From contig OY725506.1 in assembly GCA_963281255.1 (NCBI GenBank), positions 2,213,001 to 2,277,000 of the forward strand: a stretch of DNA of 64,000 nucleotides, in the 5' to 3' direction. The notes under the pieces were generated by a model that was not told the DNA's origin, ran no database searches, and worked only from the letters and a program-made list of their open reading frames with translations. The stretch's first letter is position 1. Every line of letters begins with the position of its first letter. Made by a program: the position numbers and the translations under genes. This DNA comes from Aphrocallistes beatrix. Taxonomy: Eukaryota > Porifera > Hexactinellida > Sceptrulophora > Aphrocallistidae. Below are positions 22,041 to 34,112 of the stretch, piece by piece.

Positions 22041-23634
22041 GCTGTTACTTGATACAATGTGTTGTGAAAAATTCTGCTTTGAAAAAGTCTGTTTCGGAAA
22101 TTCTGCTTTGAAAAATTCTGTTTTGGTTAAATGGTACATTAATGAATCCACAATTTATATTATCAATTAAAAATATAACAATGCAGAATATCCCTGTTCC
22201 AGTAATAAAAGTGAGTTAAAATCACACGGTGAATTAAAAACGTACGAAACAGACTATCTGAAGGGTCCTAATTTAAAATTTCTAAATGTTCATATGCCCA
22301 AATCGATGAATAACATTATAATATTGGGTAAATTGGGTATTTTTCCTGGATTTTCACGCTCCTAAACACTTTGCGGCTTAAGATAATATGTCTGAAGGAG
22401 CTTCTTGCGATCCTAGATAATTCCTTGCTTCATCCCCAGTCCATAATTTTAGGTCTATGGGAGAATACTCTTCACCCCTTTCTGCTTTCTGTCAAAGATT
22501 TAGAAAAATATCTATACAGAATAGGAAACTCGTGATCACATCCACTACATCATTATCTATAGTATCATGACTTTTCTTCGTGGCTATGACTCAAATTAGA
22601 AGGAGTATGTTCCTGGATCCCTTTGAAGAAAAAGAAATTCATAGACTTATACATGAGATGAAAATTTTGTGTTGATAAACTTTATTTAGCAAATGGGTTA
22701 AACACCATTGATATAGACGTGGAAGCTATATTGATGATTAATTGGATGTAGTTTATTGGCTATCAAATAAGCTGAAATTTGGATGCCTACTTATTTCGTT
22801 TTTAAAGATATGACCCATACTGCAACCCTTAATGACCCATAATGACTAATGACAAATGACATAATGACCCATAATGACCCATAATGATCCATACTGCAAC
22901 CCTGTGTTGTAACATTCTATGAAAATTCAAAATTTAATGTTTATATCCCCACTTCTCTTTTCGTTGCACACTGTTATCAAAGTGGTTCCAGCGTCTAGCT
23001 CATCGACGAAATTGATTCAGCGCACTGAAACGATTACATAAATCCTACCTTCGTTCGACTTTCAGAAGAGTGAGGTAGCAACTTAGGGGTACTTCATGTA
23101 AATTATAACTGCTCTCATCGTCAAAGAAGCCATCCTCAACCGGTTTCCAAAGAGGAACCGCCGAATCTGCACTAGCACACTGATATGTTAGTTTAGGTTA
23201 GTGTAGCAGTAAATGAAACAACATATAATTCCTGATTTTAGGAAAATATCGATTTACAAATCTTGTGCACCTAAAACGGGGCTCAAGAAATTAGTGGGGG
23301 AACGCGCCGCCATTACCTGCGAAACTCTACTGATGCAGTCCCCCGGACTGATCGAGTAAAGTGAAGCCAACGAACGAAGGAGCAAACAGGAAAGGAGTAC
23401 AGAGTGATGTAGTAGGCGCTAATGACGAGGATTGTCTTTTGAATTAGAAGTGAAAGTGAGATAGGTAGTGGCTTCTCAAGATGGTTCATATGGGGTTTGG
23501 TTAGAACCTTTTTTACTGGATTGAATATCGTCCTGGGAGGTTAAATCAGGTGACCGATTATATTAACAGGAATTCTAATAACGCATTCGATCTAAAGTGA
23601 ACGGCAATAACCTGTTCTAGAATTTGGTCTAATA
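22041..23634. other. Unassigned intron sequence
   Basis: No recognisable gene. Short direct repeats GAAAAATTCTGCTTTG occur near 22068-22130 and ATGACCCATAATGACCCATA near 22828-22893. Minus-strand codons around 23100-23190 are open for about 44 residues but match nothing I know. The GC-richer patch 23270-23420 carries no identifiable feature. Confidence 0.3.
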
Positions 23635-23639
23635 GCTCA

Positions 23640-24786
23640 CCCATGGCCTACTTAATACACGGCCATGTATGTCATCGACAAGACCTGAAAAATAGAATGC
23701 CAGTTTTAACACAGTCAAAATTTAATTAGATCGATAAATCAAAAGCCGATGCGATATACCTTTAAAATGTATTATTACCATATAGAAACATCATATGGGG
23801 TGTGCAATTCGGCTGTCATAAATAGATATGTTATCATGTGATTGTGCAATAGCTCTTTTTAGAGCGAAAAATGATTCCATTCTAACTCATTTTAAACATC
23901 GTTATCTAATGCTTGAATTTTAATAGAGCAGCAATAAGGTTTTTATCCAAAATCTTAAAATCTTAATTGGAATGTATATGCATTCCTCAGTTGCTATGGG
24001 GGTCGAAAAATTGTTTAAGTCATAAAGCAAAAGTATAGATCATAGACACTAAGAAATTATACCATTCAATCCGAAAGCTATTACAACGTATATGATAATA
24101 CTGTTCACATCTCTATTTTCAATATTTTCTGAGTTATCTAAGATTTTATCACGACCTATAGAGAAGAAATGAGATATGACAAAATTCAGAGAATATTGAA
24201 AATAAACACGTAAACATTATTATTATCGTATAGGAAGTAAAGATAGCGGATTGAATTGTATAATTAATATTCATGATTTATACCTTTTGATTTATGACTT
24301 AAATATTCAATTTTTCGCTTCCATTTCAACTAAGGATTTCATAGACTTTCCGATGAGATTTTCAGATTCCTTGGATTCAGGCAGTCCCATTGTTACCCTA
24401 TAAAAATCAAGCATCAGAAATGCAGGATGTTTTAGCTGAGCTTTAACCTGCTGTAAGCTTAGTGGTTTTTTCTATTTATAGTAAGACCCAAACTTGTATG
24501 GCTTCCCCACCCAAAATGGCTTAACCCGGAAATGACACAACAAAACAACGCAAAGCGCGGGTTAACAACAGCAATTTTCATTCTAAAATGAGCCTATTGT
24601 GCAATAACAATTTGACAACTGAATTGCATGCTCTGGTATTCTGTTTGTATATGGTAGTATAACATTTCAAAGGTTAATACGGTTTTTGATCTATCTGTCT
24701 ATTCAAATTTCCCCCTTGTTAAAACTGGCCTTCTATTTTTCAGGTCTTCTCGATGACATACATGGCCGTGTATTAAGTAGGCCATT
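23640..24786. mobile_element. Foldback element, CCATGGCCTACTT family (family 3)
   Basis: The inverted ends are CCATGGCCTACTTAATACAC and GTGTATTAAGTAGGCCATT, followed by long imperfect arms (GTCTTGTCGATGACATACAT in both). The 5-bp duplication GCTCA lies at 23635-23639 and 24787-24791. The terminus resembles the CCATAGCCTACT families, so they probably share a transposase. An insertion at about 24470-24560 resembles pieces at 49285-49385 and 55860-55975. Confidence 0.75.
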
Positions 24787-24791
24787 GCTCA

Positions 24792-25193
24792 TTAATCCGG
24801 AAAGGTTAGTGGCTAAGATACAGAGTGCAGCCAGATGAACAACGACCCAGAAAATTTGCAATAGGCGAGACCATAAAATTACTTTTGAGATGACGAACAT
24901 ATTATTCTACTGAGACCAGGTGACGCGGAACAAACAGTGGAGAAAAAGTTCGAAAAGCAGTAAGATCCGGGAGAGAACGCCATAGGCAGGAAAAGGGGGA
25001 GTGCTTATATATGTAGTTACCTATTGTAAACTACTGGCTAGTTATTTAATCATATTGTAGATGTTGGACTCAATATAGCTTTAATGAATATAATTTCTGA
25101 TGCAATCTTTCAAATCGAATCGACTGATCTACTTTACTCGTGCATGCAAAGCCAGGCGCACATAACACTATTGTCTGATGAATTGGTAATATA
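24792..25193. other. Unassigned intron sequence
   Basis: I see no gene, TIR or repeat here. Confidence 0.3.
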
Positions 25194-25198
25194 TCAGA

Positions 25199-26223
25199 TC
25201 ATCGCCTACTACATGTAAGGCCTCACAGTAACTTGCGGATTTTGGACTGGGATGGTTGAACTAATACATGAGCTGGCTTAAATCATTGACCACGCACAAT
25301 AGAGCTTAGGATTGTATTACCAGCATATATAAATATGGTGTCACCGTATCCATATCCGTTGTTAAAATTTAGATTAGTCATCATATGCAATATTTGTCAC
25401 AAATTTAGTGTTTTCAGAGCACTTCTAAGTGTTTTACTATAATTTTTTTCAAATAGAAGTAAGCCGTGAATGAGTTGGTGCGGAATTTTTTTATGGAATG
25501 TTGCTAAATTCCAGTGTTGATATGAAACCTCATTTGGTCAGTTTGGGTCAGCTCTTGTAACCTCAAGAGCTAAACATTCAAATTTAATTATATTTTCTAG
25601 CCAATATACAACTTATTAAGCAATAATATAATTTACATGTCTAAATTCAATGGTTTACGAGATATTCGACACATTAACGACCAATATGATAAATTGTCTA
25701 ATAACTCGAAAACCATTGAATTTAGACATTTAAATTATATTATTGCTTAAAAACAAGTAGTATATCGGCTTTCAAATATGATTAAATTTGAATGTCTTAG
25801 CTCTTGCAGTTTAAAGATATGACCCCAACTGACCAAAATGCTTTTCCATAGCAACACTAGAATGTAACAACATTCCATGAAAATATTCTAAATTTTTCGC
25901 ATCAACACATTTATACGGCTTACTTCTATGCGAAAAAAATTGTAATAAAAACACTGAGAAGTGCCCTTAAACCGTCTCAGAAAATCACTAAATTTGCGGC
26001 AAATATGACCTATTGCGCAATCATATGATGACTAATTTCAATTTGAACAACGGACATGGATACGGTGACACCATATTTACATATGCTGGTAATACATTCC
26101 TAAGCTCTATTGTGCGTGGTTAATGATTTAAGGCTGTTCATGTATTAGTTCAACCATCTTCTACCGCATCCCTAGTCCAACATCCACAAGTTACTGTGAG
26201 GCCTTATATGTAGCAGGCTATAA
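25199..26223. mobile_element. Foldback element, family 2, complete copy
   Basis: A 1025-bp inverted repeat with slightly mutated ends (TCATCGCCTACT and AGCAGGCTATAA), carrying AAGGCCTCACAGTAACTTGC near both ends. The 5-bp duplication TCAGA lies at 25194-25198 and 26224-26228. Confidence 0.8.
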
Positions 26224-26340
26224 TCAGATATTCTGACAAATGCAGCAACATACCAAGGAGCGGCCGCACAGTGATAATAATTATTACTTATTTACTACTA
26301 TCTGACTTATTTTGTTAGTGCAGCAGAGTAGTGGAGTAAT

Positions 26341-27000
26341 TCCGCATTTTATGGTACAAGCATGAAATTTGGTACAATAATTATGTGCAACATTCAATTA
26401 AATCAGGACCCACTTTAAAAGTGCATATTATGGTTTTGACGCCTATTTTAATTTTTACACTGTCATATATGGTAATACTACTTAAACCCGAATTTGACTC
26501 TTCGAAAGGATATGCTCAATTTATTTTAGTTTGCAGTTTTCACATCACACGTCACTTATCATTAAAAGTAAATTTCAAGGGACAAAGTACCATTATAGAT
26601 AGGAGTCTGCTATATTAAGTGGTTGTTATATCTACTGGGTAGGACTTCCTATTCAACGATAACATGCTTGCTATATGTAACCAAAAACACAGTTTATCCA
26701 GCATTGTATAACGGCTACCTACTTAAAACGGTCATTTAATCGCAGTCTCTTGGGTGACAGTATATACAAGTTCCACTGTATTGAATCAATTGAATCAACT
26801 CATATTTGGTTGGCTGCATATAGCAAGTATGCTATCGTTGAAAAGGAAATTATTTATAGTTGCAAGGCTCGAAAGGATATATTAAATTTTACGGGTTTTT
26901 GTTTTGTGGTTTGCACTTTTCTACTCTTATTTATACTGAAATTGCTGACATTTTTAATTTCTTCAAAGAAGTTGAGTTTGCATCTTTTGACAGTCATTTT
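26341..27000. repeat. Interspersed repeat, copy 1 (inverted partner at 34790-36840)
   Basis: The segment starting TTTATGGTACAAGCATGAAA matches 36660-36840 inverted; the segment CAGTATATACAAGTTCCACT onwards matches 34790-34995 inverted. The middle block (CACTTATCATTAAA..., 26548-26720) matches 36412-36570 in direct orientation. Open frames at 26385-26618 and 26750-27010 recur in both copies but look like no known protein. Confidence 0.6.
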
Positions 27001-27391
27001 GTTTCATTAAAAAGCAGTTTATGATAAAAGTTTTCCTGACGCACAATCTGAGCAGCTCTTGCCAAGAGTTGTGCTTCACAATCATGGTCACATTGCTTCC
27101 TGATTGCACCTCCAAGATTGTGGACAAACGTTTTCAGATTAGGAAATGCTGTTAATAATATAGTCTTCAGTCTTGTGCTATGAATCCAGTCGTCCACGCT
27201 ACCCCCTAACTGTTTTGAGCCTGATTGTGTATAGTTCAACCAAACCAGCAGCCGTATTCACTAAGATCTCAAGCACTAAGATCGATCTTAAGTCTTAAGA
27301 TCAATCTTAAGACCAAACTTTGAGCTATTCACTAAGAATTAAGATCGAACTTAAAAATAACGTTAAGTTAATATGATCCGAATATAGCATT
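27001..27391 (-). other. Unknown 81-residue frame beside a Harbinger-like end
   Basis: The minus-strand frame at 26994-27239 shows HSTRLKTILLTAFPNLKTFV and is not recognised. Just outside it, 27247-27300 reads AGCCGTATTCACTAAGATCT with repeated AAGATC/CTTAAG words, like the GTATTCAC ends of PIF/Harbinger elements. The far end cannot be found because a Helitron-like copy starts at 27393. Confidence 0.25.
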
Positions 27392-27392
27392 A

Positions 27393-27925
27393 TCCTTACT
27401 ATTAAAACTCGATTATTGTATATTTATATATATATCTATATCTGTAACGAATTGATTGAAGAAACTGCCTGCGCAGAAGGCTGATTTTTGGCATGTGGGA
27501 GTCTTTTGGCTATGGCTCCAGTAAGTTCTGAGCTCAGACGAAAATGTCGACTCATCATGGATTATGACGTCATTGTCACATTCTTAAAAGTTAAGCAACA
27601 CAGTTATTCGGGCATAACTCAGCCATTATAGGAGATAGAAGGCTGAAATTTTAATAGAATCTGTATCCTAACACGTCTCACAACTATCATCAAAAAATGA
27701 TGACTCATCACTTTGCTATGTCGTCATCATTACTCATCAAAATTTCAAAAATTGACAAATTTGGTGTTTTTCGAGTGATAACGATTTTTAAACTAAGGTG
27801 GACATTTTTAGAGATGATATATCCCGTTTAATTAACCAATGTCACCTCCATGCGACCGAAGGGAGCCTCTGGCGGACACGAAATGTCCGCCAGCCGCGCA
27901 GCGCAATCAAGCGAAGCGCGCTTGT
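27393..27925 (+). mobile_element. Helitron-like copy, complete
   Basis: It runs from TCCTTACTATTAAAACTCG to AAGCGAAGCGCGCTTGT. The AT repeat follows the first 25 bases, then CTGTAACGAATTGATTGAAG and the GGCGGACACGAAATGTCCGC palindrome near the 3' end. Confidence 0.75.
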
Positions 27926-29309
27926 ACTAATCAAACACAAACTGAAGTATAATATTAGTAATGTTAAGTAGTCATTTATTATTGATCTAGTAAAAATAAA
28001 CTATATTTCTAATTTTTGAGCAAAATTGAGGCGATTGATGTCAATATTAGGAGCAAAGAAGATTGATTAAACCACTCCTGTAAGACATCGCTTCTATATA
28101 TGTAGTTGTTCCCCCTGGAATGCCTGGTGAGTCTCTTACAATATCTGTGGTGAAATATTGTTTTGACTTGATTGAATTATATTATGAAAATTCAATATTT
28201 AGCCATGTGAAGACTTACGGACTCGTGAATCAATATGAAAAGTCGAAGATTGGCTAAACTTCTTCGTCCTGCAGGTTCTTCACAGAAAAGCATTTTAGTC
28301 TAACGGCTTAAACTAATCCTGCAGTGCGTTAGTGGAGTTTTGGACGTGTATTCTCTATATTTTCTCATCAATTCACTTGCTAATTTCAGATTGTTGAATT
28401 TTAGCGAGCATGTTTTGTGCCATTTTGCCATATTAACCTCAAGTGTTGCTTCTATGCCACTCTAATTACCAAGCCCTTTAAGGTTATTATCCATAGGCAA
28501 TAGAGCATTAGTCGATCGTTAAAATGAAGATCGCGATCCCGAGCTCGATTATTTTTGAACAATATAGTGATGGATGAAAACTCAAATTGGTAATAGTATA
28601 GAAAGACGAACGTTATCTTTGCAGCGGAGTCGCATGCCAGACCAAACCGTTTATAAATCAAAAAATATGAGAGATAGCAAGAAACTAATTATACCAACGT
28701 GTAGGGGAAGGTTTGAAGAGTCATATATCATGCTCAAAAAATCAAAATATTATATGGCGACCATGGATGGGTACATGTTGTCCATGTTTCAGATAACAGT
28801 TAATAACTTGAAAAATATCCATCTAAAATTATTTTCTTTAAATAAAATTAATGTCTACCCTTGGGAGACTCTATGTTTAAAATTTCAGATAAAAATGCAC
28901 TTTTGAGAAATTTACAAATGTCCAACTTTTCACTACTTTTACAAAGAAAATAGGACATAATACCACACTGTGTATATGACTATCATACTGTATTAGGTAT
29001 ACATCATAATGCAAATAAAGTTCAATCTAGTATAAATGATTGAACACATATTTATCCAGAATGGGATAATGAATGGTTACGCCATAAGTGTTCCATTCCT
29101 TTAACACCTCGCCCTATCAAATATACAGTCAGGATCGCTTATTATGAGCCCGCTTAATGTGGACCTAGGCCAGCCATAGCAGGAAGTGCATAGTAATGAG
29201 TCATCCTTTTGAGTCACTCACCGCCCTTGGTTCTTGCATACTTATAGCTATAGCTATAGTAAATGCAGATTCGATTTAGGGGAGAAAGATTATGAGTTCT
29301 TGTGCAATA
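27926..29309. other. Unassigned sequence with one inverted-repeat block
   Basis: No recognised gene; a 110-residue + frame at 28574-28906 lacks any known domain. Positions about 28500-28665 (ATCGCGATC...AACGTTATCTTTGCAGCGGA) are matched inverted by 31220-31304 plus 34330-34440, where the Tc1 element has split the copy. The rest is featureless. Confidence 0.35.
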
Positions 29310-29467
29310 CAGTGTAATTTGCTTATTAGCAATATTGCTCTATTAGCAACCAATCTTCAGGTCCCAGGCGAAGATTTTGTGTTAATTCTGTTCCCTTATT
29401 AGCAACTTCGCGTATTAGCAACCATTTTATGAGCAAAACTCGAGTTGCTAATAAGCTAATTCCACTG
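29310..29467. mobile_element. pogo-like MITE (GCTTATTAGCAAC type)
   Basis: The ends are CAGTGTAATTTGCTTATTAG and CTAATAAGCTAATTCCACTG, with TA flanks. The word TTATTAGCAAC is repeated in both arms. A second copy lies at 61953-62092. Confidence 0.85.
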
Positions 29468-29572
29468 TATAATTTTAAAAAAGGAGAGGTGGGGCCTCAG
29501 AAACAGAAAACGTATTATAATATGTAAAAATTTCCTTCTACATATGATATTAAGAAATAAAAGTTCGCAAAT

Positions 29573-30325
29573 CCATAGCCTACTATAATAAGGCCTCAGA
29601 GTAACTTGCGAATTTGGCAGTAGGGATGCAGTAGAAGATAGATGAAGAAATACATGAGCTGCCTTAAATCATTAACAAAGCACAATAGAGGAATGTATTA
29701 CCAGCATATATAAATATGGTGTCAAAGCACCCATATCCGTTGTTAAAATTTAGATTAGTTATCAAATGATTGCGCATCAGGCTATATTTAGGTCAAATTT
29801 AGTGATTTTCAGAGGTCGTTTAAGGGCACTTCTAAGTGTTTTTATTATAAAGTTTTTTCGCATAGAACTGAGAAGTGAATGTGTTAATAGGAAAATTTGG
29901 ATTTTTTTATGGAATCTTCTTACATTCCAGTGTTGCTATGGAAACGTGTTTTGGTAAGTTGGAGCTATATCTTGAAAACAGCGATAGCTAGACATTCAAA
30001 TTTAATCCCATTTGATAGCAAATGGGATACTTCCTATTAAGCTATAATACAATTTCTATGTCTTAATTCAATAATTTACGAGTTATTAGACAATTTATCA
30101 TATTGATCACATTTGGTAATTTGTCGAATATCTCGTAAACCATTGAATTTAGACACAGAAATTAAATAGGAAGTAGCCCATTTGCTATCAAATGGAATTA
30201 AATTTGAATGTCTAGCTATCACTGTTTTCAAGATATAGCCCCAACTGACCAAAACACGTTTCCATAGCAACACTGGAATGTAAGAACTTTCCATGAAAAA
30301 AATTTAGTATTAACACATTCACTTA
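29573..30325. mobile_element. Foldback element, family 2, right part replaced
   Basis: It starts CCATAGCCTACTATAATAAG and follows the family through both sides of the symmetry centre. It stops at ACTTAGAAGTG (about 30325), where other copies continue CCCTTAAACG. At that point a transposase-like coding fragment begins. Confidence 0.7.
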
Positions 30326-30485
30326 GAAGTGTACGTATTTCTGCACTACTGTGAGCAGAACTAATCATTTCTGCAATAGGAACAGGACTAGTAGAATAAT
30401 GTGGATGACCAACGGTTAATGCATAATAAAAAACTTTTTTCTGAGAAGAGAATATTTTATGTACAATAGATCCAGTAGCATCCAA
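30326..30485 (-). pseudogene. Transposase-like protein fragment (DATGS motif)
   Basis: A minus-strand segment reads RVIVHLDATGSIVHKIF and then KKVFYYALTVGHP and PVPIAEMISSAHSSAEI. From memory this resembles a conserved part of uncharacterised transposon proteins common in cnidarians and insects; I cannot name the superfamily. It is about 55 residues, bounded upstream by a stop, with no complete gene. It abuts the interrupted foldback element, so it may derive from that family's autonomous partner or from an unrelated insertion. Confidence 0.45.
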
Positions 30486-30580
30486 ATGAACAATGACTCT
30501 TTTATTTTAAAAAATTTAAGAATTTTAATTTGGTTTTCACTATATACATGAACAATAAAGGGATTGTAGAATAAAGATAT

Positions 30581-31219
30581 ACAAGCGCGCTTCGCTTACT
30601 TGCGCTGCCGCGGCTGGCGGACACTTTGTGTCCGCCGGAGGAGCCCTTTGGGCGCCTGTGGTCACATTGATTAATTATAGGGGACATTCGCTTGCTTGAG
30701 CTACGCGGCTGGCGGACACTTTGTGTCCGCCAGAGGTGCCTTAAGGGCTCCTAGGGCCACATTGATTAACTATATGAGACATTCGCTTACTTGAGCTACG
30801 CGGCTGGCGGATACTCTGTGTCCGCCGGAGGCGCCCTGAGGGCGCCTAAGGCCACATTGATTAATTATAAGGGAGATAGCATCTCTAAATACGTCTGTCC
30901 TGCTGTTATAATTGATGTCGCCCGAAAAATCACGAAATTTGTCAATTTTAAAATTTTGTTGCGTAATATGACGTCATAATAAAATGATGAGATTTTTTTG
31001 ATGATTGTTGCATCTTATGTGAGGTGTGTTAATATATACATTCTATTAAAATTTCAGCCTTCCATCACCTAAATGGCTGAGGTATGGTCGAAAAACTGAA
31101 ATTTCAAATTATAAAAATGACGATAATGACGTCATAATTCCCTGATGAGTCGACATTTTCGTCCGGCGGACACAAAATGTCCGCTAGCCGCACAGCGCAA
31201 GGAAACGAAGCTCGCTTGT
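30581..31219 (-). mobile_element. Helitron-like copy with triplicated 3' module and 3' ends on both sides
   Basis: The inverted 3' terminus ACAAGCGCGCTTCGCTT at 30581 is followed by three direct copies of a roughly 100-bp module (about 30581-30685, 30686-30785, 30786-30880), each with GGCTGGCGGA, a GTGTCCGCC palindrome and ACATTGATTAA. At the far side (31160-31219) lies another 3' terminus in the opposite orientation (GTCCGCTAGCCGC ... CTCGCTTGT) instead of a 5' end. Confidence 0.7.
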
Positions 31220-32142
31220 ATTTATTGACTTATAAACGGTTTTGTCTGACATACGAATCCGCTGCTAAGATAACGCTCGTCATAGAAAGTAGGAATGCAT
31301 TCATACAGTGCGTTCGGAAATTATTGGCAGTGAATTAAATTAAGTGTAATTCAACATCTATGTTAAGATTGGTCACTTTTTTGTGGACAACTATTAATTC
31401 AGGGCCAGGCCCGGATAAAGGGGCATTTGGGCTGGAGGCAATTAATAAAATTGGGGCTCCTTGAGTAATAGCATTCAAATGAAATATGTAGTATACTCAG
31501 TAGAAACGAATATAGTTAAGTAAGCAGTCATCGGTGACTGTAGTGATGCGAAAATTATTATTATTCAAATTTTAAGTATTTCTATTTAGCACAAATTTTC
31601 ACAATAATGTGTATAATGTCTTTGTTACGTGATATTATATAAATATACAAGCGCGCTTCGCGCTTGCTTGCGTTGCGCGACTGGCGGACACTTTGTGTCC
31701 GCCGGAGGCTCCCTTCGGTCGCCTGGAGTCACATTGATTAATTATAAGGGAGATAACATCTCTAAATATGTCCATCTTAGTGTTAAAACCGATTTCACTC
31801 GAAAAATCACCAAATTTGTCAATTTTAAAATTTTTGATGCGTAATGATGACGTCATAACAAAGTGATGAGTCATCATTTTTTGATGATAGTCGCATCATA
31901 TGTGAGGTATGTTAGTATACAGATTCTATTAAAATTTCAGCCTTCTATTTCCTATAATGGCTGAGTTATGCCCGAATAACTGTGTTGCTTAACTTTTAAA
32001 AATGTGACAATGACGTCATAATTCCATGATGAGTCGACATTTTGCTCTGAACTCAGAACTTACTGGAGCCATAGCCAAAAGACTCCCACATGCCAAAAAT
32101 CAGCCTTCTGCGCCCGGCAGTTTCTTCAATCAATTCGTTACA

Positions 32143-32164
32143 TATATATATATATATATATACT

Positions 32165-32230
<66 letters not shown>
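32143..32230. repeat. (TA)n microsatellite
   Basis: About 85 bases of TA repeat broken once by CTTG. It sits at the position where every copy of this Helitron-like family has an AT tract. Confidence 0.95.
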
Positions 32231-32232
<2 letters not shown>

Positions 32233-32872
32233 GTATTGCTTCGAATAAGCGCCCGGGCGCTTATTTATTTCGTGCACCCTTTAGACCCGGCGCTTATTCA
32301 AGCCCCGGCGCTTATTTATTTCACTCACCCTTTAGACCGGCGCTTATTCAGGGAAATATGGTATACATTTATGGTTTGGTATGATGTTCAGAGAACTAGA
32401 ATGCCCCGGCGCTTATTCAAGCCCCGGCGCTTATTCGAGCCCCGGCGCTTATTCAAACCCCGGCGCTTATTCAAGCCCCGGCGCTTATTTGAACCCCGGC
32501 GCTTATTCAAGCCCCGGCGCTTATTCGAGCCCCGGTGCTTATTCAAGCCCCGGCGCTTATTCAAGCCCCGGCGCTTATTCGAGCCCCGGCGCTTATTCGA
32601 GCCCCGGCGCTTATTCAAGCCCCGGCGCTTATTCGAGCCCCGGTGTTTATTCAAGCCCCGGCGCTTATTTATTCACTCACCCTTTAGACCGGCGCTTATT
32701 CAGGGAAATATGGTATACATTTCTGGTTTGATATGATGTTCAGAGAACTAGAATGCCCCGGCGCTTATTCGAGCCCCGGCGCTTATTCAAGCCCCGGCGC
32801 TTATTTATTTCGCTCACCTTTTAGACCCGGCGCTTATTCAAGCCCCCGGCGCTTATTCAGGGAAATACGGTA
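32229..32872. repeat. GCGCTTATTC repeat element with 18-bp tandem array
   Basis: The terminal inverted repeats are TACCGTATTGCTTCGAATAA and TACCGTATTTCCCTGAATAA. The core is about 15 copies of the 18-bp unit GCCCCGGCGCTTATTCAA (32403-32668), with a second short run at 32756-32806. A roughly 80-bp segment starting TTTAGACCGGCGCTTATTCA is duplicated on both sides (about 32330 and 32685). Because the unit is six codons long, frames stay open in several registers; the resulting peptide repeats are not genes. Confidence 0.85.
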
Positions 32873-33091
32873 TATATATATATATATACAATAATCGAGT
32901 TTTAATAGTAAGGATATATATTGTTTCAAGTGCCCATAAAAAATTTCCTATAACTCAGGACGATCAATGATGCCAGTTTTCAGGGCCGGTAAAAATCGGG
33001 GGCCTGAGGCAATTGCCTCCATTGCCTCATGGATAATCCGGGCCTGTTCAGGGCTCCCTCTTACAAATATAATGGAGAAACTAATGTGTTG

Positions 33092-34112
33092 CTAATAATC
33101 TATTTTTTTGCTATTTCCTTTGACAAATAACCGAATTCTTTTGTCCATGCTTAGACAAAATGGCTGTAAAAAATCAGGATCAAATGTGTCCCATACCTCC
33201 AAAATACCTTCCTTCAACTCATTTGTGTTGGTGAATCTATTTTTGAGAAGTCTTTTCTTCATTACAGCCCAAAGATTCTCAATTGGGTTGAGATCGGGGC
33301 TATTGGACGGCCAGTCGATCTGGTGGGGGACAAATTCCTGTTTCCAATCCCTTGCCACCTTTCCAGTGTGGATAGGACTGATCCTCTTGCAATACCCATT
33401 GATTTCCATATAAGGCATTCGTTTCATGTATAAGACACTCATTTAAAACGGTTTTATATTGTTCCTGGTTGAACTTTACGGTGAAAATTTTGAGGTTCGT
33501 TTTACCCATTACCGAAATCCCACCCCAAATATGAAGCTTTGATGGATGTTTTAAAGTTGGCAGATTGATGGGCTGTCCTTTCTTTGTCCATACATAGATC
33601 TTGCCAGTATTCATCTATATAGAGCATTCATCAGTAAAGAACACTTTAGACCAGTCCTGACCCCTCATTTTCCTACACCATTCCATTCGCTTACCAATAT
33701 GGAGAGGTAACAAGGCGGAAATTCTGACTGGCTGGCGATATTGTAGGCCTCTCCTCTTCATTTCCTCCGATAGTGTACTTTTCGCAACTGGAGTACTCAA
33801 TTTTGCTCGGCATTCATTCAGGGTGATCCTTGGATTGTGTTGAACGAGTGCCATAATCCGGTTCCTATTGGCTTTGTGTAATTTAAGAGGTCGACCTGCT
33901 CCTTTCTTATGAGTCAAGCTCTTTTTGTCAGAAATTAACTCCAAAACACGATAAATGGTCCGCTCGGGTATAGCGAGGCGTCTCGATATTTCAATCGCCT
34001 TTGTTATCCCAGCTTCAAAGAGTCCCTTTATCTTGATTCTATTCATTTCCTGAGCCTCCATACCAAAGTTGTGGAAAAATACAGACAGTTGAAGTTGGAA
34101 AAGATGGGTCAA
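33092..34112 (-). pseudogene. Tc1/IS630 DD34E transposase, broken
   Basis: The first part (33615-34112) has the paired helix-turn-helix region (AIEISRRLAIPERTIYRVLE), a basic linker with GRPLK (the GRPR-type hook), and VFFTDE with the first catalytic Asp. An in-frame TAG at 33615-33617 interrupts it. The frame resumes as WTKKGQPINLP and HIWGGISVMGK to the second Asp (QEDQSYPH), then a one-base shift near 33375 moves to NSPDLNPIENLW with the catalytic Glu. Across the shift the spacing from the second Asp to the Glu is 34 residues. The gene is inactive; its TIRs are still well conserved. Confidence 0.9.

Larger units (their letters stand above)
31647..32914 (-). mobile_element. Helitron-like copy enlarged by microsatellite and satellite insertion
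   Basis: The inverted 3' end ACAAGCGCGCTTCGCG is at 31647 and the inverted 5' end GAGTTTTAATAGTAAGGA at 32914. The body to 32140 follows the family. The built-in AT repeat has expanded (32144-32230) and is split by the GCGCTTATTC element. Confidence 0.8.
31406..33046. mobile_element. hAT-type MITE inside the Tc1 element, itself interrupted
   Basis: The ends CAGGCCCGGATAAAG and TGGATAATCCGGGCCTG carry a perfect 8-bp duplication TTCAGGGC (31398-31405, 33047-33054). A Helitron-like copy (31647-32914) occupies most of it. The words GAGGCAATT near both ends are part of longer imperfect TIRs. Confidence 0.85.

Noticed and set aside
28574..28906. 110-residue + frame as a gene
   Set aside because: No recognisable domain; the first part lies within an inverted-repeat block, so coding status is unsupported.
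30581..30880. CRISPR-like array of regularly spaced repeats
   Set aside because: Only three ~100-bp contiguous direct repeats without spacers; they are Helitron-like terminal modules in a eukaryotic genome.
32026..32736. Long open frames with repeated RRLF(K/E)P or Pro-Gly-Ala-Tyr peptides on both strands
   Set aside because: They arise from an 18-bp tandem repeat (six codons) that stays open in several frames; this is transposon satellite, not a protein.
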